Source of the DNA: Thermoactinomyces vulgaris
GTDB taxonomy: Bacteria; Bacillota; Bacilli; Thermoactinomycetales; Thermoactinomycetaceae
NCBI RefSeq assembly: GCF_003688725.1
Contig: NZ_REFP01000012.1
Span: forward strand, 1 to 64,000
Reading direction: 5' to 3'
Length of the DNA: 64,000 bases
Part shown: positions 60,372-64,000 of the stretch, piece by piece
Position numbering within the stretch: the first letter of the stretch is position 1
How the letters are laid out: each line of letters starts with the position of its first letter
Translations under genes and position numbers: made by a program
Notes under the pieces: generated by a model
The model's input: only the letters and a program-made list of their open reading frames with translations
Databases searched by the model: none
Told to the model about the DNA's origin: nothing

Positions 60372-61425
60372 TAAATACTTGTTCCTGAATTCGCTTCAAT
60401 CCTTCTTTGATCATCTTTGCGCGCACACTTCCGATTCCTTCGACCTCATCCAGTTCATCGATGGTTGCCACCATGATTCTCGATAAATTTTCAAAGCGCT
60501 CAACTAATTTATAAATCACATGGCTTGGCAGGCGCGGGATTTTATGAAGAATCCGGTATCCGCGCGGCAAAACGGCTTCCTCTTCAATGTTGACGGACGA
60601 TGGATATCCCAAAATCCGCACCAGGTTGGCGTGTTCCAGCAAATCATCCGACGACAACTTCTGCAACTCTTGGAAAACCACTTCTGGAGAAACACACGGA
60701 TCAATGCAATAGTCCTCAATCAACAACTTCGCTTCATCTTCCGTGTCAGCCACCAGTTCCTCCAATTGCATACTGACCAGTCGGCCTTCCGTTCCCAATT
60801 CATGAATATATGTTTCGATCTCGCGTTTGATTCTGAGCACCATTTCTACCCGTTGCAAAACCAGTGCCACTTCGCTCAAGGTGACCAACTCTTCAAACTC
60901 CAGCGCCGTCAGGTTCGTGGTGGTTTGATCCAAAACGGATTTGTATTTCTCCAAGGTTTGGATGGCTTGGTTGGCCTTGGTCAAAATCACTCCCATATCT
61001 TTCAGGGCGTAACGAAAGTTACCTTTATACAAAGTGATAATATTTCTGCGCTGGGATATTGAGACCACCAATTTCCCGGTCTGCCTAGCCGTTCGCTGCG
61101 CCGTGCGGTGACGGATGCCTGTTTCCGTGGAAGGGATTGCGGAATCAGGAACCAATTGTGCGTTTGCATACAATATCCTTTTCCCGTCGTTACTCAGAAT
61201 AATCGCTCCGTCCATCTTGGCCAATTCATAAAGATAAGCGGGCGTAAACGGACAATCGATATGAAAACCCCCATCCACAATTTCGCGAACTCCCTCGTCA
61301 TAGCCGATCACGATCAGAGCCCCTGTTTTAGCTCCCAAGACGTTGTCCAATCCTTCTCTCAAGGGAGTTCCCGGAGCGATCATTTGTAAAATACTACTGC
61401 TTCCTTGATGTCTGTCGTTTTTCAC
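60355..61425 (-). CDS. disA: DNA integrity scanning protein DisA (diadenylate cyclase)
   Basis: This 356-residue protein makes c-di-AMP and scans DNA for branched structures before sporulation. The DAC domain motifs are DGA at 72-74 and GIRHRTA at ~103-109. A long helical spine and a C-terminal helix-hairpin-helix domain follow ([18 protein letters not shown] near the end). It starts at GTG (61425); its Shine-Dalgarno overlaps the radA stop, which couples the two. Confidence 0.97.
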   Translation of the reverse strand: MKNDRHQGSSSILQMIAPGTPLREGLDNVLGAKTGALIVIGYDEGVREIVDGGFHIDCPFTPAYLYELAKMDGAIILSNDGKRILYANAQLVPDSAIPSTETGIRHRTAQRTARQTGKLVVSISQRRNIITLYKGNFRYALKDMGVILTKANQAIQTLEKYKSVLDQTTTNLTALEFEELVTLSEVALVLQRVEMVLRIKREIETYIHELGTEGRLVSMQLEELVADTEDEAKLLIEDYCIDPCVSPEVVFQELQKLSSDDLLEHANLVRILGYPSSVNIEEEAVLPRGYRILHKIPRLPSHVIYKLVERFENLSRIMVATIDELDEVEGIGSVRAKMIKEGLKRIQEQVFIDRHI

Positions 61426-61428
61426 ACC

Positions 61429-62802
61429 CTACCCTCCCAACGCCACTTCTAATGCTTCTTCCAACGTTTTGACCCCGATTAGTCCGATCCCGTTCGGAGG
61501 CGTCCATCCCTGACAATTTTTCTCGGGGAGAATGACTCTTTTAAAACCCATGTTATGCGCTTCGGCCACGCGTTGTTCAATCCGTGAGACTCCTCTCACT
61601 TCCCCGGTCAGTCCCACTTCACCGATAAACAAATCAAACGGCGATACGGCCACGTCCCGAAAACTGGATGCCAGACTGACGGCCACACTGAGATCAACGG
61701 CCGGTTCGTCAATGCGAACGCCTCCTACAACGTTGATATAAGCATCATAGTTTTGCAAGAAAAGCCCCAATCTCTTTTCCAAAACCGCCATGATCATCGT
61801 AACCCGGTTATAATCGATGCCGGCTGCCATCCGTTTGGGGGTGGCAAAACTCGTCGGAGCCACCAATGCCTGCAATTCGACCAAAACCGGGCGGGTTCCT
61901 TCCATACTTGCCGTCACAGCCGTCCCCGGAGCTCCCACCGGACGACCCGACAAAAACAACTCCGAAGGATTTTCGACTTCCGCCAATCCTTCTTCCTTCA
62001 TTTCAAAAACACCTATTTCATTCGTGGAACCAAAGCGGTTTTTGACCGCACGCAAAACGCGGTATGTGTGATGGCGTTCCCCCTCAAAATATAAAACGCA
62101 GTCAACCATGTGTTCAAGCATCCTCGGTCCGGCCAGCGACCCCGACTTGGTCACATGCCCCACGATGATGATCGCAATGTTTTGTTCCTTGGCCCACCGC
62201 ATCAATTGTCCGGTGCATTCGCGAACCTGAGCGACACTTCCCGGCGCTGAAGCAATATCCGGATGAAACATGGTTTGAATTGAGTCGATCACCATCAATT
62301 TCGGCCGCACTTCGTCCATCAACAATTCAACGGCCGTCAAATCCGTTTCGGATACCACCAACAAACGGTCGCTCAAAGCATCCAGCCGGTCAGCACGCAA
62401 CCGGATCTGTTCCGCGGACTCTTCTCCTGACACGTATAAAACGGACAATCCCCGCCTTGCCAGTTCATGCGTCGCCTGCAAAAGCAGAGTCGACTTTCCG
62501 ATTCCCGGATCTCCACCCACCAAAACAAAAGAACCCGGCACCAATCCTCCGCCCAATACCCGGTTCAACTCTCTGATCCCGGTGTCAGAACGAGGCTGAT
62601 CCAGCTTCTCCACTTGCGTAATCGGAATGGCTTTTTCCCGTTTGCTCTTTCTGTGCATTCCGGTACCGGGAACGGTTGAACTTTCGCTGTTGAGCTCTTC
62701 CACCATGGTGTTCCATTCATGACAGCCGGGGCACCGGCCCATCCATTTCGGCGTTTCATAGCCGCATTCCTGACAAACAAACTTTGTTTTTTTCTTCGCC
62801 AT
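61429..62802 (-). CDS. radA: DNA repair protein RadA
   Basis: This 457-residue protein helps branch migration in recombination. It has a four-Cys zinc finger (CQECG and CPGCH), a RecA-like core with Walker [11 protein letters not shown], the RadA-specific KNRFG motif, and a C-terminal Lon-protease-like domain. The ATG at 62802 has GGGAG at eight bases; a GTG five codons upstream was rejected. It is followed by disA, as in B. subtilis. Confidence 0.97.
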   Translation of the reverse strand: MAKKKTKFVCQECGYETPKWMGRCPGCHEWNTMVEELNSESSTVPGTGMHRKSKREKAIPITQVEKLDQPRSDTGIRELNRVLGGGLVPGSFVLVGGDPGIGKSTLLLQATHELARRGLSVLYVSGEESAEQIRLRADRLDALSDRLLVVSETDLTAVELLMDEVRPKLMVIDSIQTMFHPDIASAPGSVAQVRECTGQLMRWAKEQNIAIIIVGHVTKSGSLAGPRMLEHMVDCVLYFEGERHHTYRVLRAVKNRFGSTNEIGVFEMKEEGLAEVENPSELFLSGRPVGAPGTAVTASMEGTRPVLVELQALVAPTSFATPKRMAAGIDYNRVTMIMAVLEKRLGLFLQNYDAYINVVGGVRIDEPAVDLSVAVSLASSFRDVAVSPFDLFIGEVGLTGEVRGVSRIEQRVAEAHNMGFKRVILPEKNCQGWTPPNGIGLIGVKTLEEALEVALGG

Positions 62803-62963
62803 GGCTTTTTCTCCCACTTACAATGAATCATGATCTTCAAACATTATAACAAATCACTCTTTAAAAATTTATGGAGACTTTTTCACCGGCAAAATCTCTT
62901 CCTATTAAGGAATTTTTTCCCTATACGGGCAAATTTCAACCTCTTTTTTAAAAAATAGTGATA

Positions 62964-62998
62964 AACAAAAGCACCCGGCCGCTGATACAGCCGGGTGC
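62964..62998 (-). terminator. terminator after clpC
   Basis: GCACCCGGC (62990-62998 side) and GCCGGGTGC (62971-62979 side) form a nine-pair stem with a ten-base loop and four T residues on the minus strand. It lies 12 bases after the clpC stop and separates it from radA. Confidence 0.9.
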
Positions 62999-63009
62999 CT
63001 GTTTCTCGA

Positions 63010-64000
63010 TCATTGGGTTGCAGACCGGGACTCTTCTTTTTCGACAACCAATTTTCCTTCTTTCACATCGATGACCACCGAGTTCCCGCGTGCGACATTG
63101 CCGCGCAACAACTCTTCGGACAAACGGTCTTCGATGTTTTTCTGGATGGCCCGGCGCAACGGGCGGGCACCGTAGCTCGGGTCAAATCCTTCTTTCGCCA
63201 AGTAACGTTTGGCTTCATCCGTCAACCGGAATTCGATTCCCTGTTCAACCAGGCGTTTGCGCAATTGGTTCACCATCAGGGACACGATCTCTTCCAGATG
63301 CTCTTCTTTCAAAGGATGGAAAACAATCACATCGTCGATCCGGTTCAAAAACTCGGGACGGAAAGTTTTCTTCAGCTCTTCCATGACATTTTGCTTCATG
63401 TGTTCATAGTCATCTTCCGCTTGATTGCCGCCAACGTTAAATCCGAGGCGTGACGTTTTCTTGATGGTGGATGCCCCCACGTTGGAAGTCATGATGATGA
63501 TGGTGTTACGAAAATCCACCACCCTGCCTTTTCCGTCCGTCAACCGGCCGTCTTCCAGCACTTGCAACAAGATGTTGAAAACTTCCGGGTGAGCTTTTTC
63601 GATTTCGTCAAACAGGACGACCGAATAGGGTTTCCGGCGGACTTTTTCCGTCAATTGTCCTCCTTCTTCATATCCCACGTATCCCGGAGGCGAACCGACA
63701 AGACGGCTCGTCGCATGTTTTTCCATATACTCAGACATGTCAATCCGGGTCATCGCATCTTCGTCACCAAACATGGCTTCCGCCAAAGCACGGGCCAATT
63801 CGGTTTTTCCGACTCCGGTCGGTCCCAGGAAGATGAAGGAACCGATCGGCCGCTTCGGATCTTTCAATCCTGCACGGGCCCGGCGGATGGCACGGGAAAC
63901 GGAACGGACCGCTTCCTCTTGTCCGATGACGCGGTTATGCAGGATGGACTCCATATTCAACAAGCGTTCCGATTCTTCTTCCGCCAACTTCTTCACAGGA
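63010..64000 (-). CDS. clpC: ATP-dependent Clp protease ATPase subunit ClpC (C-terminal part)
   Basis: About 330 C-terminal residues of a ClpC-type AAA+ unfoldase, continuing past the right edge. It covers the second ATPase domain: Walker [10 protein letters not shown], the pore-loop [13 protein letters not shown], Walker [13 protein letters not shown], sensor 1 IIIMTSNVG and the arginine finger in [11 protein letters not shown]. The UvrB-like linker part [11 protein letters not shown] is at the edge. ClpC with ClpP and the McsB adaptor removes damaged or arginine-phosphorylated proteins. In Bacillales it is preceded by ctsR-mcsA-mcsB, which would lie outside the window. Confidence 0.97.
   Translation of the reverse strand, partial: PVKKLAEEESERLLNMESILHNRVIGQEEAVRSVSRAIRRARAGLKDPKRPIGSFIFLGPTGVGKTELARALAEAMFGDEDAMTRIDMSEYMEKHATSRLVGSPPGYVGYEEGGQLTEKVRRKPYSVVLFDEIEKAHPEVFNILLQVLEDGRLTDGKGRVVDFRNTIIIMTSNVGASTIKKTSRLGFNVGGNQAEDDYEHMKQNVMEELKKTFRPEFLNRIDDVIVFHPLKEEHLEEIVSLMVNQLRKRLVEQGIEFRLTDEAKRYLAKEGFDPSYGARPLRRAIQKNIEDRLSEELLRGNVARGNSVVIDVKEGKLVVEKEESRSATQ

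Overview
The window is from a low-GC Gram-positive endospore former of the order Bacillales. The gene order closely follows the Bacillus subtilis region from clpC through rpoBC and the ribosomal-protein super-operon to the rRNA operon next to pdaB. Sporulation and germination genes (sigH, kbaA, pdaB, gerD, cwlD, a SpoIIM-like gene), a cysteine T-box and the cysE-cysS-mrnC-rlmB-yacP-sigH order all support this. A Thermoactinomycetaceae-like or other non-Bacillus member of the order is possible, but that is inference from divergence and insertions, not something shown here.

Nearly everything is on the minus strand, so transcription runs from high to low coordinates. From the right edge: clpC (partial), radA, disA, pssA, a small plus-strand gene, carD, a PIN-TRAM protein, ispD, ispF, gltX, then cysE and cysS behind a T-box, mrnC, rlmB, yacP and sigH (50-64 kb). 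Next come rpmG-secE-nusG, rplK-rplA, rplJ-rplL behind an L10 leader, an rRNA methyltransferase-like gene, rpoB-rpoC, and the str operon rplGB-rpsL-rpsG-fusA-tuf (32.5-49 kb). Between tuf and the S10 operon lie two shikimate-pathway genes, aroD and aroK. The S10-spc-alpha super-operon runs from rpsJ to rplQ (15.4-30.6 kb), followed by the ECF energy-coupling module (ecfA1, ecfA2, ecfT), truA, rplM and rpsI.

From 5 to 11 kb the conserved order is broken by an accessory stretch. It holds a ZIP metal transporter, a frameshifted HAD phosphatase, a heme catalase, a decayed MTA/SAH nucleosidase and a decayed DUF2200 gene. At 0.4-5.8 kb is the spore cluster cwlD, mrp/salA, gerD, kbaA, pdaB, a SpoIIM-like gene and an OsmC-like gene. 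It ends at an rRNA operon, of which only the promoter, leader and first ~275 nt of 16S are in the window.

The genes mostly build the translation and transcription machinery. Several autoregulatory leaders are visible (L10, a probable L1 site, and unassigned hairpins before rpsL, tuf, rpoB and rpsJ). Promoters were read by eye from -35/-10 elements and spacing. Start codons were chosen by Shine-Dalgarno position and family alignment, and many are TTG or GTG. I found no convincing undescribed multi-gene system. The most unusual items are the gene-decay cluster around katA, the aroD-aroK insertion, and the divergent carD/small-gene promoter region.
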